Positions 17,547 to 25,657 of a stretch of DNA of 64,000 nt are shown here, in pieces. A program made the position numbers and the translations under genes. Origin of the DNA: Sorangium cellulosum So0157-2. Lineage in GTDB: Bacteria > Myxococcota_A > Polyangia > Polyangiales > Polyangiaceae. The notes below the pieces were generated by a model, which worked only from the letters and a program-made list of their open reading frames with translations, did not search any database and was not told where the DNA came from. The DNA lies in assembly GCF_000418325.1 (NCBI RefSeq), contig NC_021658.1, positions 7,702,001 to 7,766,000 on the forward strand, given 5' to 3'. Each line of letters starts with the position of its first letter. The stretch's first letter is position 1.

Positions 17547-17576
17547 TTACTCGCTCTTACTCGCTCTTACTCGCTC
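17547..17576 (+). repeat. Three direct 10-bp repeats in the nSTAND-WD40 leader
   Basis: TTACTCGCTC occurs three times in a row, followed by TCGC, immediately before the ATG at 17590. No clear Shine-Dalgarno sequence is seen, so the repeats occupy where a ribosome site would be. Their role is unknown. Confidence 0.6.
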
Positions 17577-17589
17577 TCGCTGCCCCGCA

Positions 17590-20500
17590 ATGCAGAACCC
17601 CTTTCCAGGTCCGCAACCTTACCGCGCCTCCGACCGTGATCGCTTTTACGGGCGAGGCGACCTGGCCTACCGGCTCGAGGCATCCATCCTCGCCAACCGC
17701 TGCGTCACCGTCTTCGGGCCGTCCGGCGCGGGCAAGTCCTCCCTGGTGCAGGCGGCGGTCCTCCCGTCGCTCATCGAGAAGCAGGAGATCCGCGTGGCGC
17801 GGGTCGACGCCTGGCCCGAGGATCAGGACCCGACGCGCTGGCTCGCCGACGCGGTGTACGGCGCCCTCGGCCTCGGCGACCGGCCGGCCGGCGCCGCGCC
17901 CGCGGACGCGCTGCTCACGGCGGCGCAGCGCGCGGCGCGCGGGTCGCCGCGGCTCGCCGTCGTCTACCTCGATCAGATCGAGCAGCTGCTCTACGCGACG
18001 CGCGGCGCGGCCGAGGCCGAGGCGCTCTTCGACTGCGTGGACCGCCTCGCCGGGCTGCCCACCCGCAACCTGCGCCTGGTGCTGTCGCTCCGCGAGGACT
18101 ACCTCGGCCGCTTCCGCGATCGGCTGCGCGAGCACCGCCGGCTCCTCGATCACGGCTTCCGCGTCGGCCCGCTCACGGTCGCCGAGCTCTGCGAGGCCGT
18201 CTGCCAGGCGGCCGCCGCGGGCGAGCCGCCGCAGGCGTGGGCGCCGGCGGACCTGCGCCCGCTCCTGCTCCAGGTGCGCGTGCCCGGCCAGGCCGCGGCC
18301 GATGAGGCCGAGGCGCAGGCCGCGTACGCGCAGATCGTGTGCCGCGCGCTCTTCGAGCAGCGCGCGAAGGGAGCGGCGGCCTATGCGGTCGAGGCCGAGG
18401 CCATCCTGCGCCGGTACCTGGAGGCGACGCTCGCCGGCCTCGGCGCGCTGCGCGGCGGGGCCGAGCGGCTGCTCGAGGATCACCTGGTGACGGCGGACGG
18501 CAGCCGCACGCTGCGCACCGAGAAGGAGCTGCTCCGGGTCCTCCCCGCGGACGAGCTCGGGCCGGCGCTCGAGGCGCTGGAAGGGGCGGCCATCCTCCAC
18601 GCGGCGGAGCACCAGGGGAGCCGGTACTTCGAGATCGGCCACGACTGGCTGGCGCGCGAGGTCTTCGATCAACGGCAGCAGCGCCGGCACCTGGAGGCGC
18701 GGCGGCGCGAGCGGGCCGAGGCGGAGGCGAGGCTCGCCGAGGACGCGCGGCGCCGTCGCCGCGGCGGCGCTCGTGGTCGCGGCCGGCGCGGCGGCGCTCG
18801 GCGCGGTGGCGTACGGCCAGAAGCTCCGCGCCGATCGCCTGCGCGTCGAGGAGGCCCGGGCTCGACGCGAGGCCGACCGGCAGCGGGACGTCGCGGAGGA
18901 GCGGCGCTCCGAGGCGCACGACGCCAGGATCCTCGCGGGCTTCCGCGAGCTCGCGGTGCGCGCGCAGCTCCCGCTGGCGATGAAGCTCCTGCCCGAGGCG
19001 GAGCTGCCCGGCGCGCGCCGCGGCTGGATCGAGCTGGCGAGCGACGCCCTCAACGCGAACGCGCTCCGCGCGACCCTCCGCGGGCACGCGGGCGCCCTCG
19101 CCGCGGCCGTGTGGAGCCCCGACGGCACGCGCGTGCTCACGGCCTCGGCCGACGGCGCCGCGCGCGTGTGGCGCGCCGACGGCACCGGCCAGGCCGTGGT
19201 GCTGGAGGGCGGCGGCGGGGCCGTCCTCGCGGCCGCGTGGAGCCCCGACGGCGAGCGCGCGCTCGCGGGCTCGGAGGACGGCACCGCGCGCGTGTGGCGC
19301 ATCGGCGGCGAGGGCGCGCCGGTCGTCCTCGCAGGCCACCGCGGCCGCATCAACGCGGCCGCGTGGAGCCCCGACGGCGCGCGCGTCGTCACCGCGGCGT
19401 CCGATCCGTGGGAGCGCTCGTCCGACCGCACCGCGAGGGTGTGGAGCGCCGAGCCGCTCCGGGCGATGCCGCACCGGCGTCGCGACCTCGGCTTCTTCCA
19501 CGCGGCGTCCATCGTGGAGGGCGGCGAGCGCGTCGTGGCGGCGCACGAGGACCGGACGGCGCGCGTCTTCCGGGCCGACGGCGAGGGCGAGCCCGTCGTG
19601 CTCAGGGGTCACGAGGGGTGGGTGGCGAGCGCGGCGCCGAGCGCCGACGGCGCGCGCGTCGTCACGGCCTCGTTCGATCGCGCGGCGCGCGTATGGAGCG
19701 CCGACGGCAAGGGCGAGCCCGTCGTGCTCAGGGGCCACGAGGCCGAGGTGCGCGCCGCCGAGCTGAGCCCTGACGGCGCGCGCGTCGTGACGGCGTCCGA
19801 CGACGGGACGGCGCGGGTGTGGCGCGCCGACGGCGAGGGTGAGCCCGTCGTGCTGCGCGGGCACGAGGACTGGCTCACCTCGGCCGCGTGGAGCCCTGAC
19901 GGCGCCCGCGTGCTCACCACGTCGCTCGACCACACGGCGCGCGTGTGGCGCGCCGACGGCGAGGGCGAGCCCGTCGTGCTGCGCGGGCACGACGGCGGCG
20001 TCCACGCCGGCGCGTGGAGCCCTGACGGCGAGCGCGTCGTGACGGCGTCCGACGACGGGACCGCGCGCGTGTGGAGCGCGCGCGCCGAGGGAGAGCCCGT
20101 CGTGCTGCGCGGGCACGACGGCGCGGTCCTGCGCGCGCTCTTCAGCCCCGACGGCGCGCGCGTGGCCACCGCGTCGGCCGACGCCACCGTCCGCCTCTGG
20201 AGCGCTGCCGGCGAGGGCGCGCCCATCGTGCTCGGCGCGTCGGCGCCGGTCATCGCGCTGGCCTTCCTCGACGGAGGGCAACGGCTGATGACCGTCGCCA
20301 TGGACAACGGCATTCACACCTGGAGCATCGACGTGGACACCCTGAAGAAGCGCCTGCTGACCGCGCACACCGATTGCCTGCCGCCGCACATGCGCGTCAC
20401 CTACCTCGGGGAGACGGCGTCCTCCGCCCAGGATCGGCACGCGGCGTGCGAGCGCTCGTACCAGCGCGCGCCGCTCCTCGCGGAGGGCCGGGGGCAATGA
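17590..20500 (+). CDS. nSTAND ATPase-WD40 repeat protein with an apparent +1 frameshift
   Basis: The first frame (17590 to about 18750) encodes FPGPQPYRASDRDRFYGR, Walker A GPSGAGKSS (residues 43-51), Walker B LAVVYLDQIEQLL and LRLVLSLREDYLGRFRDR, an nSTAND NTPase domain of the kind fused to WD40 repeats. After EARLAEDARR the sense continues in the next frame with an Ala/Val-rich transmembrane helix (LVVAAGAAALGAVAYGQ), a charged linker, and about nine WD40 units (WSPDGARVVTASDDGTARVW type) to the stop at 20500. Joined, the protein would be about 970 aa. The shift point lies within 18741-18757, a GC-rich CGCGGCGCCGTCGCC tract, and may be a sequencing error, a real mutation or recoding. Known relatives use such architectures as ligand-triggered signalling switches. 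The next gene overlaps its stop (ATGA). Confidence 0.75.
19589..20218 (+). repeat. Five exact-period 126-bp WD40-coding repeats
   Basis: The motif GAGCCCGTCGTG recurs at 19589, 19715, 19841, 19967 and 20093, exactly 126 bp (42 codons) apart. The units are highly similar at DNA level, whereas the first WD40 units of the protein are more divergent, which suggests recent unit amplification or gene conversion. Confidence 0.85.
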
Positions 20501-21261
20501 TGGCGCGCGACGCGGCCGCGGCGGCGGCGCTGGTGCTCCTGTCGGTCCTGGGCGCGTGCGGGCAGCCCGGCGTCGAGGAGGGCGGCGCCGAGCCGGCGAC
20601 GTCCGCCGGCGAGATCGCCGTCGAGACCCGCGCCCCCGCGGCGCCGCGGCCGGCGGTGCGCAGGCTCGGCGCCGGCGAGCGCCGGGTGAAGCTGCTCGTC
20701 CTGCCCGCGGACGCCGTGGTCGAAGTCGACGGCGTCCCGGTGCGGCGGCGGGACGGCGTCATCGAGCTCTCGGGCAGGGTCGGTCAGACGCACCGGGTGC
20801 GCGTCTCCAGGGGGGCACTGCACGGCGAGACCGCCGTGACCCTCGCGGACGCCGGCGCCTCGCCGCCCTCGCTCGATCTCGCCGCGCTGGCGCGGGCGGG
20901 GCGCCGCTCCGGGCGCGGCCTCCTCCCGGCCGCGCCCGCCGAGCCGCCGACCGCCGAGCCGCCGACCGCGGAAGCCGTCGACGCCGCCGCGCCGGAGCTC
21001 GCCGAGCCGCCGGAGCTGGCGCTCGAATCCATGGTGCCCGGTGTCGCCGCCGAGCACGACGTGCTGGCGGGTCCCATGGCGATGGAGTCGCCGCCCGGAT
21101 CCGCGCTGGGCGCTGCGCTCGGCGCCGCGCGGCCGAGCGACGGTCCGGCGTGCGTCTGCCCCCCGGCGGCGCAGGTCACCCCCAGGTGCCCGACCGGCGC
21201 GGCCGCGGAGGCGCACGGCAAGCCGCGCAGCGGCGTGCTGGCCGGAGACGCCTTCGAATGA
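20497..21261 (+). CDS. Predicted lipoprotein with PEGA-like region
   Basis: The ATG at 20497 overlaps the WD40 stop (ATGA). The 254-aa product has a signal peptide with lipobox LSVLGAC (Cys21). Residues 68-125 resemble a short PEGA-type beta domain (RVKLLVLPADAVVEVDGVPV, GRVGQTHRVRVSRG), and the rest is Pro/Ala/Glu-rich, with a TAEPP duplication and a Cys-containing C-terminal CVCPPAAQVTPRC. It should sit in the envelope on a lipid anchor. Tight coupling with its neighbours suggests the three proteins act together; the function is unknown. Confidence 0.8.
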   Translation: MMARDAAAAAALVLLSVLGACGQPGVEEGGAEPATSAGEIAVETRAPAAPRPAVRRLGAGERRVKLLVLPADAVVEVDGVPVRRRDGVIELSGRVGQTHRVRVSRGALHGETAVTLADAGASPPSLDLAALARAGRRSGRGLLPAAPAEPPTAEPPTAEAVDAAAPELAEPPELALESMVPGVAAEHDVLAGPMAMESPPGSALGAALGAARPSDGPACVCPPAAQVTPRCPTGAAAEAHGKPRSGVLAGDAFE

Positions 21262-22694
21262 GGGCGCGCGCGATGCCGGGCACGGCGCGCCGACGCTCCG
21301 CGCATGGCGGCCTCCTCCTCGCGGCGGCGCTCCTGGCGCCGCTGCCCTTCGGCTCGCCCGCCGCCGCGCAGCCGGGCGGGCCTGTCGAGGTCCGGCGTCG
21401 CGAGGACGCGCGCGCGCACTTCCAGCGCGGGATCGCGCTGCGCGATCAGGAGCGCTGGGCCGAGGCGCTCGCCGAGTTCCAGACGTCGCGCGCGTTGTTC
21501 ATGACGCTGAACGGGACGACCAACGCCGCCGCGTGTCTCATCCAGCTCGAGCGCTACCTGGAGGCCATCGAGCTGTACGAGAGCGCGCTGCACGACTTCT
21601 CCGACAGGCTCAAGGGCGAGGACGAGCGCGATATCCTGCTGGTGGTAAAGCTCCTTTCCAATGCCGTCGGGGCCATCGGGGTCGCGGGCGCCGAACCGGG
21701 CGCGACGGTCCTGCTCGACGGCGTGCCGCGCGGCGAGCTGCCGCTCGGCGCCCCCCTGCGCGTGACTCGCGGCCCCCACACCGTCCGCGTGGTCAAGGCG
21801 GGGTACCAGCCGTTCGAGCAGCGCCTCGACGTGGGCGGCGGGGAGACGGTCCAGGTGACGGCACGGCTGATCCGGCTCCAGGAGGCGGGCACGCTCGAGA
21901 TCGCCGACCGGCCGCGGGAGGGGCCGGACGCACGCCCGAGCCGCCTGGCGCGGGACGCCGGGGCCATCGACGACCGCGAGGCGCGCGGCCCGCGCCGAAC
22001 GCCCCGCTGGCTCGCCGAGGTGAGCGCCGCGGCGCCGCTCGTGGCGTCGTTCGGCGGAGGCACGCCGACGGGGTGCCTGGGGTCCTGCCGCGAACCCCTC
22101 GGGTCGGGGGTCAGCTTGATCGTCCACGGAGGGTACGACATCGACCCTCTCTCGTTCGGCGCCTCCGCGGGCTATCTGGGCGTGCAGCAAGCCGTCCGCG
22201 GGCGCGTCGCGACGATCGAGGCGGTCGGCGGGGCGTCGTACGCGGTGCGCGTCGACGACACGACGGCGCTCCGCGGCGCGCTCTTCGGCGCCTGGGTCGG
22301 GTACTCGTCGGGCGAGCGCCTCCTGCTCCACGCGCGGCTGGGCGCCGGCGGGCTGTTCGGCGCGGTCACGGAATCGCGCGCGAGCGCGCCGGCGTCGACG
22401 GGCGGCGCGCCGTCGTTCGGCCCGATCGAGCGGAGCGCGGCGGCGCGCTTCGTGTACGTCGCGCCCGAGGTGCGCGCCGGCGTCAGGCTGGCCAGGCGGG
22501 TCGAGCTCACCCTGGGGCTCGCGGTGCCCCTGCTCATCGCCGTGCCGAGGCCGGCGTCGAGCCAGCGGGTGTTCGTCGACGCCGCGGCTGGGGTCGATCA
22601 CGCCGCCTCGGCCTGGTTTCCGGGCGAGCCCCTCACGGCCCCGCTCTTCCCGCTCTTCGTGCCTACCCTGAGCGCCAGGTACGATTTCTACTGA
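21258..22694 (+). CDS. TPR-PEGA protein with outer-membrane-type C-terminus
   Basis: The ATG at 21258 overlaps the lipoprotein stop (ATGA). The 478-aa product has a cleavable signal peptide (about residues 1-38, ending SPAAAQ), TPR-like helices (ARAHFQRGIALRDQERWAEA, LAEFQTSRALF), a PEGA domain (PGATVLLDGVPRGELPLGAP, PHTVRVVKAGYQPFEQRL) and a C-terminal half of amphipathic beta strands ending in LSARYDFY, an outer-membrane-barrel type ending with terminal aromatic. TPR-PEGA proteins of this layout are abundant in Sorangium-type genomes. It is the last gene of the coupled trio with the nSTAND-WD40 gene. Confidence 0.82.
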   Translation: MRARAMPGTARRRSAHGGLLLAAALLAPLPFGSPAAAQPGGPVEVRRREDARAHFQRGIALRDQERWAEALAEFQTSRALFMTLNGTTNAAACLIQLERYLEAIELYESALHDFSDRLKGEDERDILLVVKLLSNAVGAIGVAGAEPGATVLLDGVPRGELPLGAPLRVTRGPHTVRVVKAGYQPFEQRLDVGGGETVQVTARLIRLQEAGTLEIADRPREGPDARPSRLARDAGAIDDREARGPRRTPRWLAEVSAAAPLVASFGGGTPTGCLGSCREPLGSGVSLIVHGGYDIDPLSFGASAGYLGVQQAVRGRVATIEAVGGASYAVRVDDTTALRGALFGAWVGYSSGERLLLHARLGAGGLFGAVTESRASAPASTGGAPSFGPIERSAAARFVYVAPEVRAGVRLARRVELTLGLAVPLLIAVPRPASSQRVFVDAAAGVDHAASAWFPGEPLTAPLFPLFVPTLSARYDFY

Positions 22695-22867
22695 GGCCGA
22701 GGTGCCTCCGGCGCACTGCCGCGAGCGGGCGTTTCGGTGGAGCGAGCATGGTCGAGGTTCGTGCCGTACGACGGCATGATCCCGTCGGCGGCGGTGCCGA
22801 AGAAGACGACCTTGCCGTCGTGGGTGACTGTGCTGAGATGCCGGATTTTCCGGCCGCTGAGCATCAT
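22688..22867 (-). pseudogene. Possible 59-aa gene or gene remnant
   Basis: An open frame from the ATG at 22867 to a TAG at 22688 reads MMLSGRKIRHLSTVTHDGKV, then VFFGTAADGIMPSYGTNLDH. The central part looks protein-like and in-frame sense continues upstream of the ATG (SALKKTSGEAR), so it may be the end of a decayed gene. It overlaps the preceding plus-strand stop by 7 bp. No family was recognised, and it may be chance. Confidence 0.25.
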
Positions 22868-23101
22868 GCGCGCCTCGCCGGAAGTTTTTTTGAGGGCAGA
22901 CCTCCGGCCGCCGGAGGAACGGTCGTCACGGCAGGTGCAGGCTGGAAGCGGCGATCGACCCCGGGTGGGGAGAGCGCGGTCCGCGCATCACGTCGGGAGT
23001 CGCGGCCGTGGAGGGGTGTGAGGGCGTGGCGTGGTCTTCAACGGAGGGAGGAGGGTCGTCGCCGCCGGCGACCCGGGGAGAGCCGCCGGGCAGGATGCGC
23101 C
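22868..23101. other. Intergenic stretch with no recognised gene
   Basis: This lies between the TPR-PEGA gene and the beta-sandwich gene. It has a T7 run at about 22886 and a CCTCCGGCCGCCGGAGG palindrome at about 22908, but they are in the wrong order for a factor-independent terminator on either strand. Nothing else was seen. Confidence 0.5.
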
Positions 23102-23416
23102 CTACGACTGAACGACGTAGGCGACGAACGAGAAGTTCGCGTCTTCCAGCGCACCGCTGGCCTTGTCGACCGAGCAGACATACACCGCCGGTGGGCTGTG
23201 CTCGTGGTTGTACGTCGAGAACTGGTTGTCGGCGGACTGTCTGCCGGCATCGTCGACCGGCGTGACGACGACGATCGGAGCCTGCGACGACGTGGCATTG
23301 AAGGTGATCTTGTATCTCCCCGTCGAAACCCTCGTGGAAGACCAGCCCCCGGAGCCCGGGTTCAGCATCCCGCCGTCAGACTGCCTCACCGAACCAAACA
23401 CTACGGACGTTGCCAT
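23102..23416 (-). CDS. Small single-domain beta-sandwich protein, fibre-tip type
   Basis: The product is 104 aa. VVFGSVRQSDGGMLNPGSGG, WSSTRVSTGRYKITFNATSS, QAPIVVVTPVD and a closing FSFVAYVVQS fit the repeat-like beta domain (G-x-Y-x-I-T-F core) that occurs at the ends of phage tail, collagen-like and secreted proteins. No signal peptide is visible. A dyad of the CIS-linked type lies 135 bp upstream, so it could be an exchangeable fibre or cargo component of the CIS; that is inference only. Confidence 0.7.
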   Translation of the reverse strand: MATSVVFGSVRQSDGGMLNPGSGGWSSTRVSTGRYKITFNATSSQAPIVVVTPVDDAGRQSADNQFSTYNHEHSPPAVYVCSVDKASGALEDANFSFVAYVVQS

Positions 23417-23779
23417 TTCTCTTCTCTTATCTTGCTGTCAGCGACACGCGCGCCCGTGGAGGCCAGGACCACCAAGGCCCTGTGACCTCCTGCGCGATTC
23501 GAGGATGTCGCTGCTCCACGACTGGTAACGCCGAGCTCGTCCGATGTCGCCTTAATCATTCCTAAGAACATCGCGCGGGTGGGCATCGCGCCGCAGCCCC
23601 TCGGGATGCTCGAGACGAGCTATGGAGAGGACGACGAGGCCCTGGACGGCCTCGTCGTCCTCGCAGCAACCGGGCTGGAGCGAGAGGTGCTGGTCATGAG
23701 GTGTCCGGAGGAGACGCGTGAACGACCGCGCTTCACGCCGTTCATGGATGGTGGCTCGAGGAGCTCTTCAAGGCTCCTC
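23417..23779. other. Intergenic DNA upstream of the beta-sandwich gene
   Basis: No intact gene was recognised. The stretch contains the fourth dyad (23551-23566), and its right part merges into the decayed kelch gene. The beta-sandwich gene's promoter should lie here. Confidence 0.5.
23551..23566. promoter_or_regulatory. CTTAA-N6-TTAAG dyad, copy 4 (one arm mismatch)
   Basis: CTTAA, TCATTC, CTAAG lies 135 bp upstream of the minus-strand beta-sandwich gene. It has the same 16-bp layout as the copies near the CIS genes. Confidence 0.5.
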
Positions 23780-24199
23780 CTGACCGTGGCCGACCTCCTG
23801 CCCGGTCCGCTGTCCTCGTCGAAGGCGATCTGCTCCCAGGTCTCCGTGTCGACGTCGAGCATCCAGAGATCGCCGAGGTAGTTCTCCGGCGTGAACAGGC
23901 CGGTCCCGTTCACGGCGTCGTTCGTGTATCCGCCATAGAGCAAGAGGGCGTTCCGCCCTCGGAGTACACGAGCGGATGGCTCCAGTGGGGGCGCCAGCGG
24001 CAGGGTCGGGCCGCGCGGGACGCGACGGGACACACACCGGCGACAGATGCACGTTCGCCGTATTGCGGAGCGAGGGCGAGGCATACAAAAATGCTCTGTT
24101 TTGTGCGCGTGCCGTCAAGCGTCCTCACGGAGGGCCGGCCCCGTTCACGGCGTCGTTCGTGGCTCCGGCCCCATGAGGAGGAGGGCGTTCCAGCCCGCC
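23780..24199 (-). pseudogene. Decayed kelch-repeat gene
   Basis: One frame near 23780-23970 encodes a good kelch unit (RNALLLYGGYTNDAVNGTGL, then NYLGDLWMLDVDTETWEQIA). About 235 bp upstream (24136-24197) a second copy of the same DNA segment reads WNALLLMG and then hits a frameshift and stop. Between them, HPLVYSEG lies in another frame. No single frame joins these pieces and there is no start, so this is a broken kelch/beta-propeller gene. Intact kelch proteins of this type in myxobacteria are usually secreted. Confidence 0.6.
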
Positions 24200-25186
24200 T
24201 CACGGCCAGGTGTCCATGACCGCGGGGATCCAGCTGTCCGCATCGCGAAAGGCGGGATCCTGCTCGATGTGAATGAACCTCCCGCTGTAGCTCGCGGCAG
24301 GGCTGCCGCAGACCCGGGACGACGGCACGCCGTTGAGGAGCCTGCCTTGAACGTTGGTCGTCGCGTTGAGGGAGCAGACCCCGCTGCCGGGGACGCCGAC
24401 CCGCCATGCAGGCTCGTACGCGAGCAGCTTGTTCTTCAGCCGCAGTATCCTGTCGCCCTCGACGGGGGTGACGTCCACCCCGTGGGACAGGTGCACGTCC
24501 ACCGCCGCGCAGGTGCTCGGCGCCATCCCATGCCACTGAATGGCCCACCACGGCCTCGATCCATAGTAGGCCGCCAGCTCCAGATACGTGGCGTGGAGCA
24601 TGTTCGCCACGTTGTGGGCCGCGTCGGAGATCGCGGACGAGCTCTGGCAATTGCTCTCGACGAAGCTCGCGTCGCGGTGCGCGCCGGCGATCATGAAGCT
24701 GCGGGATCTCGTCTCCTTGAAGATCGTGACAGCCTGGATCTCCGTGCCCGTGTCCGCGATGGGGTGCGCCGCCGCGTGGAAGAGCTCCCGCTGCGCCGCC
24801 GCGTCCACGATGAAGGTGCCCAACCCGCGATCGACGATCCCGTCGCCGTTTCGGTCGGCGACCTCCATCAGCACACAGTACCTGCGGCCGTTGGAGGCGT
24901 CGCGGACGAGCCGGATCCGCGCGAACGACGAGAGGCTGGACGGAAGCGCGGTGTCGCATCTGCCGCCCATCATGGCGCGGATGACGCTCCGCCATGCGCT
25001 CATCTGCGTCGAGCTCGGGACGACGAAGATCCCCGAGTCCCTGCCGGGCATCTGGTCGCGAACGCACGCCGCGAGCGCCTCCAGCGTCGTGCTCGACGAG
25101 CAGGTCAGGTCGGCGGCGGCCGCCGTGCGAGACGCCATCAGGGCGCAGGCGCCGAGCAGGAGCGAAATCGATCGTTCGAACCGCAT
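24200..25186 (-). CDS. Secreted protein of unknown function
   Basis: The product is 328 aa with a clear signal peptide (MRFERSISLLLGACALMASR, cleavage near TAAAA). The mature part has six or more cysteines and histidine-rich segments that could bind metal: ELFHAAAHPIADTGTEIQAV, FMIAGAHRDASF, WWAIQWHGMAPSTC and DVHLSHGVDV, ending FIHIEQDPAFRDADSW. This pattern suggests a secreted hydrolase, but I cannot name a family. The stop directly abuts the decayed kelch gene; upstream is a 471-bp gap. Confidence 0.7.
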   Translation of the reverse strand: MRFERSISLLLGACALMASRTAAAADLTCSSSTTLEALAACVRDQMPGRDSGIFVVPSSTQMSAWRSVIRAMMGGRCDTALPSSLSSFARIRLVRDASNGRRYCVLMEVADRNGDGIVDRGLGTFIVDAAAQRELFHAAAHPIADTGTEIQAVTIFKETRSRSFMIAGAHRDASFVESNCQSSSAISDAAHNVANMLHATYLELAAYYGSRPWWAIQWHGMAPSTCAAVDVHLSHGVDVTPVEGDRILRLKNKLLAYEPAWRVGVPGSGVCSLNATTNVQGRLLNGVPSSRVCGSPAASYSGRFIHIEQDPAFRDADSWIPAVMDTWP

Positions 25187-25657
25187 CGCAGCAATACCTC
25201 CAGTCGGGGGTGTACGGGTGGGGTCGTCCGGCGATCACGTGGGAGGCGCGCCGTGCACGTGCACCCATGAACGAGGCTCGCCGGGGTCCACGCCGCGTCG
25301 CGCGCCGCGGTCCCCGGCATTCACTGATCTTTCAGGAGCGCGAGCGCTCGCCGCTTTCTTCGCCGCCTGCGCGATGATCGCCAAGCAACATCACCGGCCG
25401 GCGGGCGCGAGTGCAAGGCAGAGACCGCTGCGGAGGCCGCCGCGCTGTGCGAGCCGTTCGCGGTCGCTGCGGCCACCACATCGCAGCATCGCTCGACCCG
25501 GCGGGCCACCGTGGCGTCGCACGTCATGACGGCAGCGCGCCGCGCTCAGGCTGGCGCGCGTCGTCCAGGCGCGAGCCGCCCCCCCTGTCCGCGCTGTCGC
25601 GAAGCCGCAAGATCCCCGAAAAAGGTCGGAAATAGTGGACCCCTTATCCTCGGCGTC
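25187..25657. other. Intergenic control region before the ABC transporter operon
   Basis: This 471-bp gap separates the secreted-protein gene (minus) from the permease gene (plus). An open plus-strand frame from 25511 runs into the permease but encodes an Arg/Pro-rich stretch unlike the family, so it is treated as non-coding. No riboswitch or operator was recognised. Confidence 0.45.

Noticed and set aside
18173..20497. 774-codon minus-strand open frame opposite the WD40 region
   Set aside because: Its repeats are the mirror of the WD40 DNA repeats; composition is Arg/His/Gly-rich and no fold is recognisable.
22880..22925. Factor-independent terminator
   Set aside because: The T-run precedes the palindrome on the plus strand and becomes an A-run on the minus strand, so the order is wrong for both.
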